Source: Paraphaeosphaeria minitans
Taxonomy: Eukaryota > Ascomycota > Dothideomycetes > Pleosporales > Didymosphaeriaceae
Assembly (NCBI GenBank): GCA_015832175.1
Contig: WJXW01000004.1
Coordinates: 1 to 64,000, forward strand
DNA: 64,000 nucleotides
Reading direction: 5' to 3'
The position numbers and the translations under genes were made by a program. Each line of letters opens with the position of its first letter. The first letter of the stretch is position 1. Under the pieces are notes generated by a model that was not told the DNA's origin, did no database searches, and was given only the letters and a program-made list of their open reading frames with translations. Positions 20,941-33,600 of the stretch are shown piece by piece.

Positions 20941-23412
20941 TATAATCTATAGCTTAAGGATAGTTAAGATATACAGTCTATTAATCTACAGCCAGACAAG
21001 TTAATAAGGGTTAAATACACATATATAAGTGCTAGAGCCTTAAGCTAGGCAGTAAAGGTAATTCCTTAGCTAAATTAGAATGTAATAATACAGACCTAAG
21101 GCATCCTATTCTAACATTAGGGGCTAAAAGACGGCATTTACATTAAGCCCTACTAGATTATATTAGTTATAGAGGGCTTCCTAATAGAGCGCATAATCAC
21201 GGGCAGTAGTATCCTAGGTAATAAGTAGGGCGTAGGTAAAATAATCTAGCTCTTACTTAAGGTGATCATGATTAGGCACTATAAGGTAAACTACGCAGAG
21301 GTTTAGGTAGCATAGAAGTAAGGGAATATAATAAAGCACTTACCACAGAATGCGATTAATAGTAATTGCCCCTCCTATTCTTATAACCTTATTGCCTACT
21401 AGTGCTCACTATCTAATTGTAAGAAACTCTTCCTTAACTAAGAGCCTAAGCCTGGCAGCACTCTTATTATTACCCTATGTACTACTCTAACTAGTTTCCA
21501 AGACAACATGTAGAAGATACTTAAGGGTGGCACCTTTTTTAAAATATACCCTAGTTTTCGCTTCGCCTTTAAAGAGGGTAAGAACTAGGGTGCTTTATAA
21601 AACCACTTACCTCTCTCTATAATAGAGGTTGCTAAATACAGCAAGAGGGTTAATATTAAGGATATAAGTTCTAATTGGGGTATTATTAATAGTAACAGAA
21701 CGTAGAAAGACAAATAGGGGAATGTTCTACCTATGGAGTGGAGCTCCTAGATTAATACGTTTATATTAAACAGTTTAGACGTCCTTTCCCCTTACCTATA
21801 TATGCCAACCAGGGCCTTGGATCTTATTATCTTGTTAACTCCTTACTATATTAGAAATGTCTTTAATAAGTTTAAGTTTAGCCTTATTGTAATAGGGAAG
21901 AAGCGCAGCATAGATAGAAAGTTTTAAGGGACTCTAATAACCTATGTACATAAAGCGGATCTCCTAGTAGTTAAGTGTATATTATACGACAAGTGCCACT
22001 AAGCCGTAAACAGGTCTAAAATATAGACTATAATAGAATACGCCTACACATCCCTCTAGAACACCCATTAACACTACCTAATCGTCTAGGGCGCATCCGG
22101 TACGCCAGAGGGGAATAACCTAGTTAATAGTTATATTTTCTATACTACTACGCTCTAATGGCCGTTCTAGGCTACTACTATAGATACCTTCAAAGGGCTT
22201 TAGCGTCTTTACAGCAGTAATAAGATAAATAACCTTAATAACCTACGCTACTATATAACTAAAAGTATTGGCGCATCTAGTGTAACCAATAAGTCCTTTT
22301 ATAAGATAGCATTCTATAAGAACTTTAATAATATGGTATAAGAAGCTACGCTATTATTTATTATAGCCTAAATGCTAAACACGTATTGGTTTAATAATCG
22401 CGTTATTATTCCCATAACTAGTGAGCTGGTGAGGCGCTCTATATACATAAAACCTAATAAAAAAAAGGAGAAGTGGATCCAAGACGCAGAAGATAAGCTA
22501 TAGGTAGAGATAAACTATAAGTATAATAAAGCCCTAGTAGAGTAGTAGGAGCGCGGAGCACCTCTAAGCCAGAAGCCTAAAAAAGGGTTAGCTAATAAGG
22601 TACACAAATATATAACAGCCCTAGCCATAGTAAGCGTGGCGCTAGTCGTGTAGGCTTTTAATAAGCGGAAGAAGTAAGATAATAAGACTAGGAAGTTTAC
22701 TAAGAATTACGCTCTACTCTAGTATCTAGAATTCCTACGCAATACTACCACCTAGAGTTATCTAGTAATAAGGTTATAAATGTCCACATTATGCGCAAAG
22801 TAGTTAACGCTAAAGGGGATACTAGACCCTATCTAAGAAACGCTGCGCGAGGATAAATAGATGCGCTAAAAGGTGGTAATTAGAATAGCATGGCCTAACC
22901 ATGCTAGAATCCTAATTACCATACTATGCCACACCTATAGGGATAGAAATGTCCTTAATTACACTATAAGTATAAAAGCTAAAGACTGTAAAACTAACTT
23001 GCGTAAGTTTACAAATGTAAATAAAATTAATAAGGCGTAGATTATAGTGGTAACGCTATAGACAGCTAGCGTGGGATTAAATCTATAGCGTGTAAACACA
23101 GTAATACTATTTAAGCCTTACATAAATCTATTAATAACAGCCTAGTTCTTTTTATAGGTTTACTATCGTGGCCAAACTAAATTAAAGTGCTACGTAATTA
23201 CGCTTATTAACAACGCGTCTTATATTAAAAAGCAGAAGGTAAAGCAGATATAAATAGCTACTAACCTTAGGGATATAATAGAGGAGGGCGTAGATCTGTA
23301 GGATAGGATGTATAACGTGAACGAGGAGATCTAGCGGCAACGTAATAGCAGTTGGAAGGACTAGTTTAAGCGAATTAAGGTTAAAATGCCTAAGATACCT
23401 ATGGCAGGTTAA

Positions 23413-24485
23413 ACGTTAACACGCTGGGCTATAGGTAGAATTTCTAATTAGGATAACCAAAGCAGTTTATAAATAAAAAGTTACCCTTTCTAATACATAT
23501 ATAGCTATTTACAGCATTACCGCTGCAACTATAAGTAATTCCAATACTACTTTTTCTAGAGCGAGTGTAGGTTACAAGCCTATAAGCGCACTTCCTACCT
23601 TTATTTCCTTTGCTGCTAGGATACTTTCCCTTAACCTATCTAAATAAGAGTCTTCCTTTGTATACGATTTGGCGCCACTTAATGTTAATTTACGCTGTTT
23701 CCTATTAGTTCGCATCTATTTGCGTATTCTTAGTTAGTTTTAGTGCGCTAATAACCCTATAATTAATGCTAGCCTCTACTATACTAGTAGGTAGTAAGCC
23801 GGCTTTAAGTTAATGCGCGTAACACTATATCTTAGAAATACACCCTTAGCTCCATATTAATAGATCGCCTTACCCTTCCAAACTAAGCATAACCTTAATA
23901 ATAGTAGGGTCCTAATTACGCCTTAGTTGTCTTCTAATTTAATCTAGACTTCGCTAAGCTTATAACTTATAACTTTCCTATAGGTAACTAGGGATGCGTT
24001 TATTAATAGGTCCCCCTAAAACTAACCTATTACTAAACTATTGCAAATAGCCGCCACTTAGTGTTAGTTTACGCTACTTCCTATTAACTCGCGTTAGTGT
24101 CTGCTTACCCTAGCTTAGAGGTGCTATCCTTATACGTAATCTAAAGCTTAACCTCTATATAAAAGATTACTCTTGTAATTCTAGCTTATAATAATGTGTA
24201 CTTATAGTACTATAGTGTTCCTATAAAGCTTAACAAGGTTAGGTGCTAACTACTTGGTATATGGCCGCCTATAACTCCTATAGCTGTCGTTAATAATAAT
24301 ACTTAGAACGCTACCTACGCTAGTAGACATAATACTTAAGACGCTATTTATGTATAGCAGTTATTACTATAACTTTTTAATATATAGTATTATGTCTAGC
24401 TTTTAAATTTTAAAAACAGCTATGTTATAGTAGTTTATCTACTTACTACGTATGCTAGGTTAGGACTTTATATAAGGTTATATAT
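23413..24485. other. RIP-mutated DNA with scattered GCGTTAATT-type repeats
   Basis: No gene is seen. Near 23680 and 24050 a motif recurs, CGCCACTTAxTGTTA followed by TTTACGCT and TTCCTATTA. These are the first members of the dispersed family that dominates 26.2-28.5 kb. Confidence 0.5.
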
Positions 24486-24489
24486 TACA

Positions 24490-25640
24490 CTACTATTCTA
24501 TTCGCTACTTCTTTATAGCCTAGCGCCGCGTATACGCCTCTCTCGCCTTACGCTTATTACGCTTATATGCCGCCACTTTCTCCTCTAGCGTAGATTTGGG
24601 GCGCCCCCCTTTACCTACACGGCTACTAGGTGTGTATCTAGACAGGCCCTACGCTTTACGCGAGGGCGTTATTACTAGAGCCTTACGCTAATCTATAATA
24701 CTACAATCCCTACTGCTTAGCTAATATCTTACACATTAGAAACTAAGCTTTTACGGGTACGCTGTATAGAGATCTACACAGTATACCCTATAAAGTCTAA
24801 TAGCGTCTATAATAGTGCTTCCTACGCAATAATTACACACTGTTAGATCCTTTATATTCTCTACATTCTTACCCCACATGCTAACAATAAGCTCTACGTA
24901 GGCGTAATATATATAAGACTCTAGTAGTATATACTACTAGTTAGGAGTATAGTAGATATCGCCCTTAGTAAAAGTACCAGCTAGGGCCAACATATCCGCC
25001 TTCTAACGCTTACGCAATAACAGCCCTGTACACATTTCTACTCTAATAGGGGAATAAGTCTATAGACTAGCGTCCTCCTCCTCTTTTTCTTCTTCTTCTC
25101 CCTTCTTCTTCTTAACCTCCTCTTCTCCTTCTCCTTCTTCCTCCTCTTCCACCACCTCAGCGGCGGCGGCGGCGGCGGTGTGGATAGGTAAAATAGCCCT
25201 ATTATTACCCTCGCCTTAGTCTTTAGCGTCTGCGCGCGTAATAGGCATAGAGCCTTCCACTAAAGAGTTATTAGGCATGTTAGTCTTACTAGCATAGTAA
25301 GACCTACGTAGGTGTAGAGGGCGCTCCTTAACCTTAGAAACTATAGGTGTTAGCTATTACAACGTTACCCTAGGCTCCTTAGCTTTCTTAGAGACATCCC
25401 TTGTTGTAGGACTCTAGGGCTAGAGCTTAGGGCTAGAGAAGGCGAAGAAGTTAAACTTGTTATTATTACTATAGGGCGGGGAGATGCTAAAGAGCCGCAC
25501 GCCCTTTTCTTCTATGGTAGGCAGTAGGCGCGAGATTATTAATAGGCAGTAGGTAAGGCGCAAGGGGACTTTATTAAAAATGTTAACTATATGCCACATG
25601 CGGCGTGTTGTTACAGCTACTACAAGGTATAGATGTAATA
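24490..25640 (-). pseudogene. Relic gene of unknown function with Ala, acidic and AT-hook-like segments
   Basis: A minus-strand frame holds for about 370 codons with few, RIP-type stops. Reading from the 5' side: LTYCLLIISRLLPTIEEKGV; a Ser/Pro-rich stretch; six consecutive Ala (GCC/GCG, plus strand near 25162-25180); a Glu/Lys-rich run (25075-25150); CNYCVGSTIIDA; and near the end GKGGRPKS, which resembles an AT-hook core, followed by a basic region EEKVAAYKRNKRKAREAY (24540-24600). The GC-rich Ala codons and homogeneous frame argue for a former gene. I do not recognise the family. A nuclear DNA-binding role is only suggested by the basic C-terminus. Ends are approximate. Confidence 0.55.
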
Positions 25641-28600
25641 TAATACTTACTAAACTAGTTTAAGGCATCTCTAACATTATAAATGTTATAAGAGGGTATG
25701 TTGGCGCACTTTATAAATTGCGAGGTAGGCCAAAGAGCTAGTTTCTATACGCGCGACGCGCAGTTTCACCTCCTATTTATTTATTATTAATAAGAGTACT
25801 TAGCCCATATTAGCGCTAAGGAACATTAACAAAAGAACTTAGACAGTATCTACGCTAGTTAACTATAGAGGCGTAGTTATACGCTAAGTTTTTTTATTAT
25901 ATTGCTAGGCCTAGCCTTGCCTAAATTATTGTAGATTACTATCTATATTTGTGCTATTACCCCTTACATTACAGTCTACCAAATCCTAGGCATAGCGCTT
26001 ATGGCCATATCTAGGGTTTGGGCGCACTAGCCTCAGAAGCTCTTACTCTACTTTTTAACTCTACTACTACGCTCCTCCTTAATCTATATAGGCTAGCTAG
26101 TCTTAGCTAAAGCACGCTTAGTAATTAAAACCTATATAAACTAGTTAATATTAAAGCGTAAAAAGGTTACTCTAATGTAAGTATGTACATTAGCGCTTCG
26201 CTAGACTATATTTCCTATATATTACCCTTACTGCCTCGCCTAAATTATTATACATTGCTGTTACCTAGTGCTAATTTGCGCTGTCTTTTATTACTCTATA
26301 TTAATTTACTTATTTCTCCTTACTTAGCCTAGCAGAGCGCCTTATGTTAAAGTTAATAAGAGATTACTTTACATTTAGCTCTATAAGGCGACTGCCCTAC
26401 TTCTATATCCTTTAGATCCTTACTAGATATAATATCTCTAGTGTAGATAAGCGTAGTAGTAGTAGGAGGTATATACCTTAATAAGATATTCTAATTACAC
26501 AGAAAATAACCTATACTCACGCCTACTCTTAGGGTGTTACACTCTATCTAGTCCGCTTCTACTACCTTACTAATAAACAGGTAGTACGTAAGGGATAGAA
26601 CTATACTCTTCTATAGATTTCTAAGTATAGGCATTATCCTTTTGTAATGTTTTACTATATGGTTATTTTTTTAACGTCTAAAGTAGTAGATCTAGCCTCT
26701 AAAAAAAACTAAGCATGCTAAGCTTTAAATCTATTATATAGACTTACTTTCTTAAGGGTACTTATTATAGAAGGCTATAGAAGACTCTATTCTACTTATA
26801 GGCTAACTATAATAGTGCGTAAGGCAGAGCAGGTATAGTGTTAAGGTTCTTATAGGCACGTGTATAAATATTCCCTATAGGCTCTAAAGTTTAAGCTGCC
26901 AGCCCTAGAAAGCTCTACGTAAACTATTCCCTCTTAATTTGCCACACATAGCGCCAGTTCGCGTTAATCTAGGCCTTTACTTATATAGCCCTCTTTTTCA
27001 CCTAATTCTGTATAGTAAAGCAGCAGTGTGTTCACATCCTTACTATCTATAAGTTAATATAGTAGTAATTTACGCTGCTTCCTCTTTATTAGCGTTAATT
27101 TACATAAACTAGCGTTAATGTCCCTAATTTACATAATTAGAAGGTCTTACTACCTATACTAGCTCTATTAATTGCATTGTGATATAGCCCCTACAGCTAT
27201 ACTATATCCTTATCCTATAGACAACAACTTCCTATCTATAGGGTATGACTAAACGTCCTTAGATAAGAAATAAGCAGCACATCCAGATCTTTATTATTTA
27301 TAAGGCATGCCTGCAAGTCCTTTAATAAAAAATAGGCGGCTTATCTAGGTGCTTACTATATATTAGGGTTAGTATAAACTTAGTGCCAATTCACACTACT
27401 TTTTATTAATTCGCGTTAATTTGCGTTAATTTAAGGAATAAGCGGCTTATCTATATCTTTTCCATCTATAGGGCATGCCTATAAGTCCTCTAATAAAGAA
27501 CAGGCAGCTTATCCAGGTACTTACCATGTATTAGGGTTAGTACTAACTTAGTGCCAATATACCCTACTTTACATTAGTTCGCGTAAACTCGCGTTAAGAT
27601 AGCCTATTTACCTAAGTGCGAGATGCTTATCTATATCTTCCTTATTTATAATCTAAAGCGTAGTCTCTAGGTAGAATAGTTTTAATACTTCTGTACAGAT
27701 CCTTATAATTTATAAGTTAACATAGTGGTAATTTGCGCTGCTTCCTATTAATTCACGTTAATTAGCGTTAATTTACATTAATTTGCGTTAATTCGCGTTA
27801 CTAGGACCTTTGCTTACAAAGCCCTCTTTCTTATATAATATAGTATAGTAAAGTAGCAGCTTATTCGCATCCATAAGTTTATATAGTGGCAATTTGCGCT
27901 GCTTCTTAGTAATTAGTGTTAATTACTGTTAAGTTAAGGAATAAGTGGCTTATCTAGATTCTTTCCATCTATAGGGCATGCCTATAAGTCCTGGTAAGTT
28001 ATAAGTAGCCTATCTAGGTTCTTACCTTCTATGTAATCGCTACAGAATTAGTGCCAATCTACGCTACTTTCTATTAATTTACGTTATTTGCGTTAATTCG
28101 TATTAGTTTATATATGTTAGTCCTATCTGTGCTGGCTTTGGCCACATAGGTTGGCGGGGAGCTGGCTGTAAGTTAATAAACGTGGTAGTATATCTTAGAA
28201 ATACACTTAGCTCTGCGTTTACATACTTCTTTTCTTATGTGCTACGCTAGGTAGCTGCGCTCAACATAAGAGGAAGTACACTTACTTATAAATAACCATT
28301 TAAACTAGACACAATTTATATATAGTTTAAATAGTTAGTCTAATATAAGTACACAGATTAGCGCTTTATAGTACTATATCTTAGAAATTTGCACCCTACC
28401 GCCTTGCCTAAATTGTTATAAATTACTATTACTTAATGCCAGCTTATATTAAGTTAATTTACCTTAGTTTACGTATTTGCTATTAGTTTAAATACTTTAG
28501 TGGTATTATAAGCGTTAATTATAACAGCGCGTAGGTTATAAATATATAGTAGAGTATAAGCATAGGTGCTTAGCGCGTTACTATATCTTTTCTACCTACT

Positions 28601-29039
28601 ACTTTCTATTCTACCTCTTTCTATCTCACCTACTACTTCCCGCTTAAATATACATTAGATAGCTGTCCTTAAGAATACTACTACTTACTATAATAGTGGC
28701 CCCTATAGCTTTCCTCTAGCCGCTAAAGGTTGCGTCCTTCGCGACTTTAGTTATAACCCCTCTAATAAAGTGTATAAATAGCTCTTTACACGCTAGCTTA
28801 CTATCCCACTATACTAGTAAAGCTTATAAACCCCTTATTACAGCGCTAGATAGTTGCTTCCTAATAACGCTAGCTACTATAAGCTAGTTCTAATTACTCT
28901 GTCACTCCTATTTACTATTAGTCTAATTTGCCAGATGCTCCCCCCTAACACGCTACCTAATAATACGTGGTAATATTTTATTACTGCTGCCTAGTAACTT
29001 GCTGTAGATCCTAACTATTAGAACGCCAATAATAATAAT
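25641..29039. repeat. Dispersed GCGTTAATT motif field with a 168-bp tandem
   Basis: The consensus AGTGCCAATTTGCGCTGCTT then CCTATTAATTCGCGTTAATT recurs in degenerate form near 26270, 26950, 27060, 27390, 27560, 27730, 27890, 28050 and 28430. Between about 27230 and 28130 it sits inside a longer unit containing GGCATGCCTATAAGTCC; this word is near 27304, 27472 and 27975, spacings that fit a period of about 168 bp. No convincing coding frame was found. From 28500 to 29039 nothing is recognised. Confidence 0.65.
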
Positions 29040-30398
29040 ATTAAAAACCTAAGTAGAGTGCCTTCTTTAGCCTAGGAGCCCTCTTTAAGGCGTATACAGT
29101 AGCCCTTTATCTTTGCTTTTGCCTTTTCGCCCACTAAGCAGGTCCACTCCTAACCACTATCCTGTCTCTCTTCCACGTAGAGCCCCACGTCCCAGGCGTT
29201 GCCTACCTACGTTAGGGCGACAACCCACAACAACTACCACGTAGAATAGAACTACTAACGTAGGTAGGCAGCCCACTAGTAGCGTAGGAAGGTGGTTAAG
29301 CTAAGTCTGCTTTGCCCTCCCCTAAACGCCAGCTAGATAGAAGTTAATGCCTACAATAGCATTACGCTAAAAAATAAGCCTAATATTACCTAGATTCTTA
29401 AGCAAAACATTAGGAAGGAAGATAATAAGGGTAAGAGGCGTAACCTAATAACTACAGCTACTAGCCCCTATATAACTGCCACCTATATGCTAAATTACGC
29501 ACAGTCGCTTAATAATAAAACTATATAGTAACACGCTACTACTTTCCTCTCTACCTAGCGCTTTTATAGTAGCCCCTTCCCTATCTCTAGCCAGCTAGGG
29601 GCATTACTAGTGGGCGAAGCGGGTACTATATAGGTAATATAGGCTATGTCCTATGTACCTAGAAGTGTAGTAGATAAAACCTTTACCGCTATACACTATC
29701 TAGTTAAGCACTATAAGTGCCGCGTGGCAGCTGTGCATATTAAGTACCACTAGGTAATAGCCTTCTATAGGCGTGCCTATACTAATAAAATAGCTAAGCT
29801 AGTAGTAGAAGAGGTACCGCTTAAGTAATATAATAGTAAGGCTATTACTACGCTTATCTAAATAGTTATACCTCCTAGCTATAAGCTGCCTATATTAGCG
29901 TAGAACGCGTAGAAGCTGCGCCTAAACTAAGCTACTTAGTAGTATAATACTACTAAAACCCTTAACTAGGGCTTTCTATGCCTAATCCCCAGCAACGTTA
30001 TTTATAAGTGGGTGGAGTAGACACTGCGCGTTAAGGAGTAGAACCTCTAGCTAGAGGTAGTAAAGAAGGTTAACCTAAAGGTGTACTAGGTAAGCTAGAG
30101 GCTAAGTGCGTAGTTAGGCGTAGATAGGTTAGTAAGTAAGCCTATTAGCAACAAAGATACGCTACTTATTAAGGCGGTTACACCCACGCTACCTACGCAG
30201 ATAGAGGAGGCTGCTAATAGCAAAGAAGAGAGTAAGGAGGGTAAAGAGGGCGAGGAGGGTAAGGAGGGCAAGGAAGGCGAAGGCGAGGGTAAGGGCAAAG
30301 AGGGTAAGGATAGTGGGGATAATAAGGGTAAAGGTAACACTAAACTTATGCTAGCTTACTTACTACAGCTAAGCCTAGTAGACATGTTTACACCTTAA
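29040..30398 (+). pseudogene. Relic gene of unknown function with a Gly/Glu/Lys-rich tail
   Basis: A plus-strand frame (codon starts divisible by 3) runs from about 29040 to TAA at 30396-30398, interrupted only by TAG/TAA of RIP type. Visible segments are KRRNLITTATSPYITATY, a Cys/His-containing stretch HYKCRVAAVHIKYH (29709-29750), IPSNVIYKWVE (29990-30020), and a charged low-complexity tail of KEG/EGK units (30225-30310) ending NTKLMLAYLLQLSLVDMFTP. I do not recognise the family. A plausible helical, charged C-terminus and consistent frame are the only evidence for a former gene. The 5' end is uncertain. Confidence 0.5.
29201..29269. repeat. 15-bp perfect inverted repeat
   Basis: GCCTACCTACGTTAG (29201-29215) and its exact reverse complement CTAACGTAGGTAGGC (29255-29269) are separated by 39 bp. 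The pair lies inside the open frame of the relic at 29040-30398. Both arms are free of RIP changes. Confidence 0.8.
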
Positions 30399-30454
30399 AA
30401 GTAGTCTTTCTAGCTTAGCATTACTTCCTTTTATAACGCATTTAATTACTATTA

Positions 30455-30675
30455 CTAGGGGTTATAAATACACTCCTGCTTACGCTAGACGCGTGCCTAA
30501 CGCTCTTCTATTCTATTTTAAACCCTAATATGTTTATAAGACAGCCTCTCCCCCTAATTTACCTTACTTATACCCTATGCAACAGATATAGATTCTTATA
30601 TTTCCCTTAGTTCTATAGTATGCGTTACCCGCTTTAAACCTTCTATTATTATGTCTATATTGCATTTAAATTAGT
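30455..30675. repeat. Remnant of an E-unit right end
   Basis: Words such as AAACCCTAAT, TTTATAAGACAGCC, CTTATATTTCCCTTAGTT and CTATATTGCATTTAAAT match 56994-57475, which lies on the right side of E3. Its place at the left side of E1 suggests that E units once stood head-to-tail. The copy here lacks roughly 250 bp present in the other. Confidence 0.6.
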
Positions 30676-30679
30676 ATCG

Positions 30680-33600
30680 CGGAAGGGGTTTCACTAGCTC
30701 CCTAGCTAGGGCAGTCCTACTATAACTCTATATAGCGCTTAGACATATAGTAGGTCCGCGTTAGCCAGTTAAGGCCAAGAATAATCCTTTCTACCTTATA
30801 GTTGTTACCAAAATTAATAACACTAATAAAGTGTTGCTGGAATATATTAGTACTCTTAGGATCCTAGTCCTTACCCTTAATTGCTTTAATATTACAACTC
30901 TATAGCTCTTTCGCCTTTAGGCACTTGTCTTATAGGATCGCCCACGTATCTTAAATAGCGAATTTGTTAATACATAAAGCGTCTTTTAATAGTTCTGTTC
31001 GAACCTAGTTAAATCCTAGTATAAGCCACCTAGGGTAGTAATTTACTAGAAGAAAGTAGGCCTAGTAGTTACCTTTGCCCCATTTGTTTCCTATCTAAAC
31101 GTAATAGGACATAATAGTGTTCCCTAAGTAGGTTGTCTTTTGTCTAGTAATAATAGCACATTAATCCCAGCTATAGTTAAAAGGCTTCTGTTTAATAAAG
31201 TAAGCCACATAGTAAAGTCTTTAGTATTTAAGATAAGCTAGTATCTCTTTCCTAAAGATCCTACCTCTTCTCTTCCTAGCCTCTTCTATTCTATATTAAA
31301 AGAAGTCTAGCTCCCTCTCTTAGTAGGCTACTCTAAAAGGCGTGGCTGGTGCCTTCTAATATAGGTTTACTGTGTATATAATTAGCACAGTAACTAGGGA
31401 GCTAAAGAAAAACTAACTAGGAGTAAATAAATGTTTAGTAGGGGAACCTAACGTGGTTCCTGTATATATTAGAAGGAGACCTAGATCTGTCTATAGGCTG
31501 GCTAGCCTAGTTAATTAACTAGGTGTTAGAGATAGTAGGCATTTTCTAGATAATAGAACATAATAGTCACTGCTCTAGGTACCTATTATATAGGCTAGTA
31601 AGGAGTTTACATTATATCTAGCCTAAATAGGCGTTAAAGGCACGTTTTACAGCAGCCCCCTTACTATACCTTAGAGTCTTCCTAGTGTAATTAATAAACT
31701 TTGCACGTAGGGTAAATTAGATAGGGAGTAAATTAAGTCTAAGTATATATTACAAGCCTGCTTAGATGCTTTATATATCTTTCTTATCTTATTACTATTA
31801 AGATAACAATTAATAATACTGCAATAGTAAACTAGTTAGTAGGTAGAGTCCTATACGTAGGCTAGCACAGCTAGCTAAGTATCCTAACTAGCTTTATTAA
31901 AGTGTGTATTTAGGACTTACTTACTAAGCACTAGGCGTATAGTGCCTGGTTCCTAGTCCTAGGTAACCCTGCCAAATTCTTACATAAGGCTAATTAGACT
32001 AGCTAGTAGAGTGAACCTAATAACTACCTAAATATCTAGGACATAGAGGCCTTTTATTAATGCGCTAGTCGCAATTATGGCGCCTTCTAATTATTATAAG
32101 AATAGGTCCAAGCTTATTCCCTTCTCGCCCTCTTTTATTTAGCTGTGGTATCTTAAGTAGTCTAGGCCCTAGGCTAGGGCATCTACTGTTAAAATAAGGT
32201 TAATATAGATAAGAACCTTTTTAAATTTTTACAGAGCCTATTATATATACTCTACTATGTCTATTGTTGTAGTGCTTATTAAGAGTGGGACGCTATAGAC
32301 CTTATATTAAACATTGCTATAAGGTGTAGATTCTCTATAAAGGTTTATATCTATAGGGAGGCCTAGTAATTAAAACGCTTAGTGCTAATTATTTAAAGGT
32401 AGGGTTATAGTAAGTAAAGTTAAAGGGACTTTGTACTGTGTTAACTAATATAGGTTACAGAGATAAGGGCGGTATGCCATGTTAGGGAGAATAATATAGT
32501 GAAATTTGTCCACTACTATTTACTCTAGTACGCCTAACAACTTTTGCCTACGTACGTAAGCCTAGAAACTATCACTAGCCATATTTTCTAGAGTTATAAG
32601 TATAATAGCCGCCTACTTATTGCATAAGCCCTGCTTCCACACTATAGCATATATACGCAGGGTTACACAGCGTTAAAGTATGTCTATATATAAGGCTGCG
32701 AGTGGCACTATTATAAGGCTCTACCTATAGTCTAGACAGTAGGCTAGTAGTATAAAGAGGAGACTTTTACTAGCTCTAGTGCTTATAATGTACACTACTA
32801 CACTTTTGCCTATAAGAATAGCTAATAGGGCAGCCTTCTATATACCTTTAAATTAGGCGTTGTATCTAAAGTTCTCTTATAATAGTTATAGGAGATTAAT
32901 GTTGCTTCTCTTAGTATTCTGCTATTAAGTGGTAGCTATAATACTCTTACAATAGTTAAGACTTGGCTGCGCTTTTACTAAGCCAAAATAAATAGCGCGA
33001 TGCCATTTCTACAACGTCTTAAAGTGTGCCTCTACATTATTAAATAAGTAGGTGAATATCTTTAACACATTAAGTGCGTATATTATATGGGCTGTTTTAG
33101 GTAGGTGCCTAGCCTACATTTCTTATGCTTTAGCCTCTACCTTATTTATAATGTTATCTACATCCTCTTTAGTGAGTTCCTAAACAAGCATCTCAGAGCT
33201 GGCGAACCAGCGGGCGAAAGCGATTATAAGGTGACGTAAGGTGCTAATGTTAATCTCCTGCCCAATCTAACAAAGACTGGCACTCTGGATAGCTGAACTA
33301 AGGACATACAACGTGGTATGTTATTTTCCTACTATATCTGGCCACAGGAGCACACTTTACGCCTGCTTATAATAGTGGTTGTAAAGGTCTATTCCTATTT
33401 GTCCTTAGACAACTAGATAGAATGGTTAGACTAGCCAAATATACTACACTAAGAGACTGCCCACCTCCGCTAGGAGGAATCTGTATATAGTCTTTATAGT
33501 CTTGTTATAGTTGTACCCTTTATGGTATTGTAGGACCACTGCGATAAGACTATTATATAGGAAGATGTTACGTATACCTATAGTATAACTATTCTTAAGT

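Larger units (their letters stand above)
19361..23412 (+). pseudogene. RIP-mutated SNF2-family helicase
   Basis: One plus-strand frame (codons starting at positions 1 mod 3) runs about 1350 codons, broken almost only by TAG/TAA where Gln or Trp fits. The N-terminal third is low-complexity, with a 22-residue direct repeat and Asn/Lys tracts. The helicase part shows Walker A LGNKxGVGKI (21214-21243), a DEAH-box equivalent LYDKCHxAVN (about 21982-22011), GASGTPEGNN (about 22090), IIVVTL (about 23041), SVGLNLxRVN (about 23065-23095) and VYYRGQTK (about 23158-23181). GLNLQ plus R-x-GQ is typical of SNF2-type C-terminal lobes. Family members translocate on double-stranded DNA and remodel chromatin. 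The start codon is not identifiable and TAA at 23410 may be a mutated CAA. Confidence 0.82.

Noticed and set aside
20714..21004. 96-codon plus-strand frame
   Set aside because: It is a shifted reading of the Asn-rich tract of the SNF2 relic, giving Ile/Thr repeats.
30095..30340. 81-codon minus-strand Leu/Pro/Ser-rich frame
   Set aside because: It is the complement of the KEG-repeat tail of the plus-strand relic.
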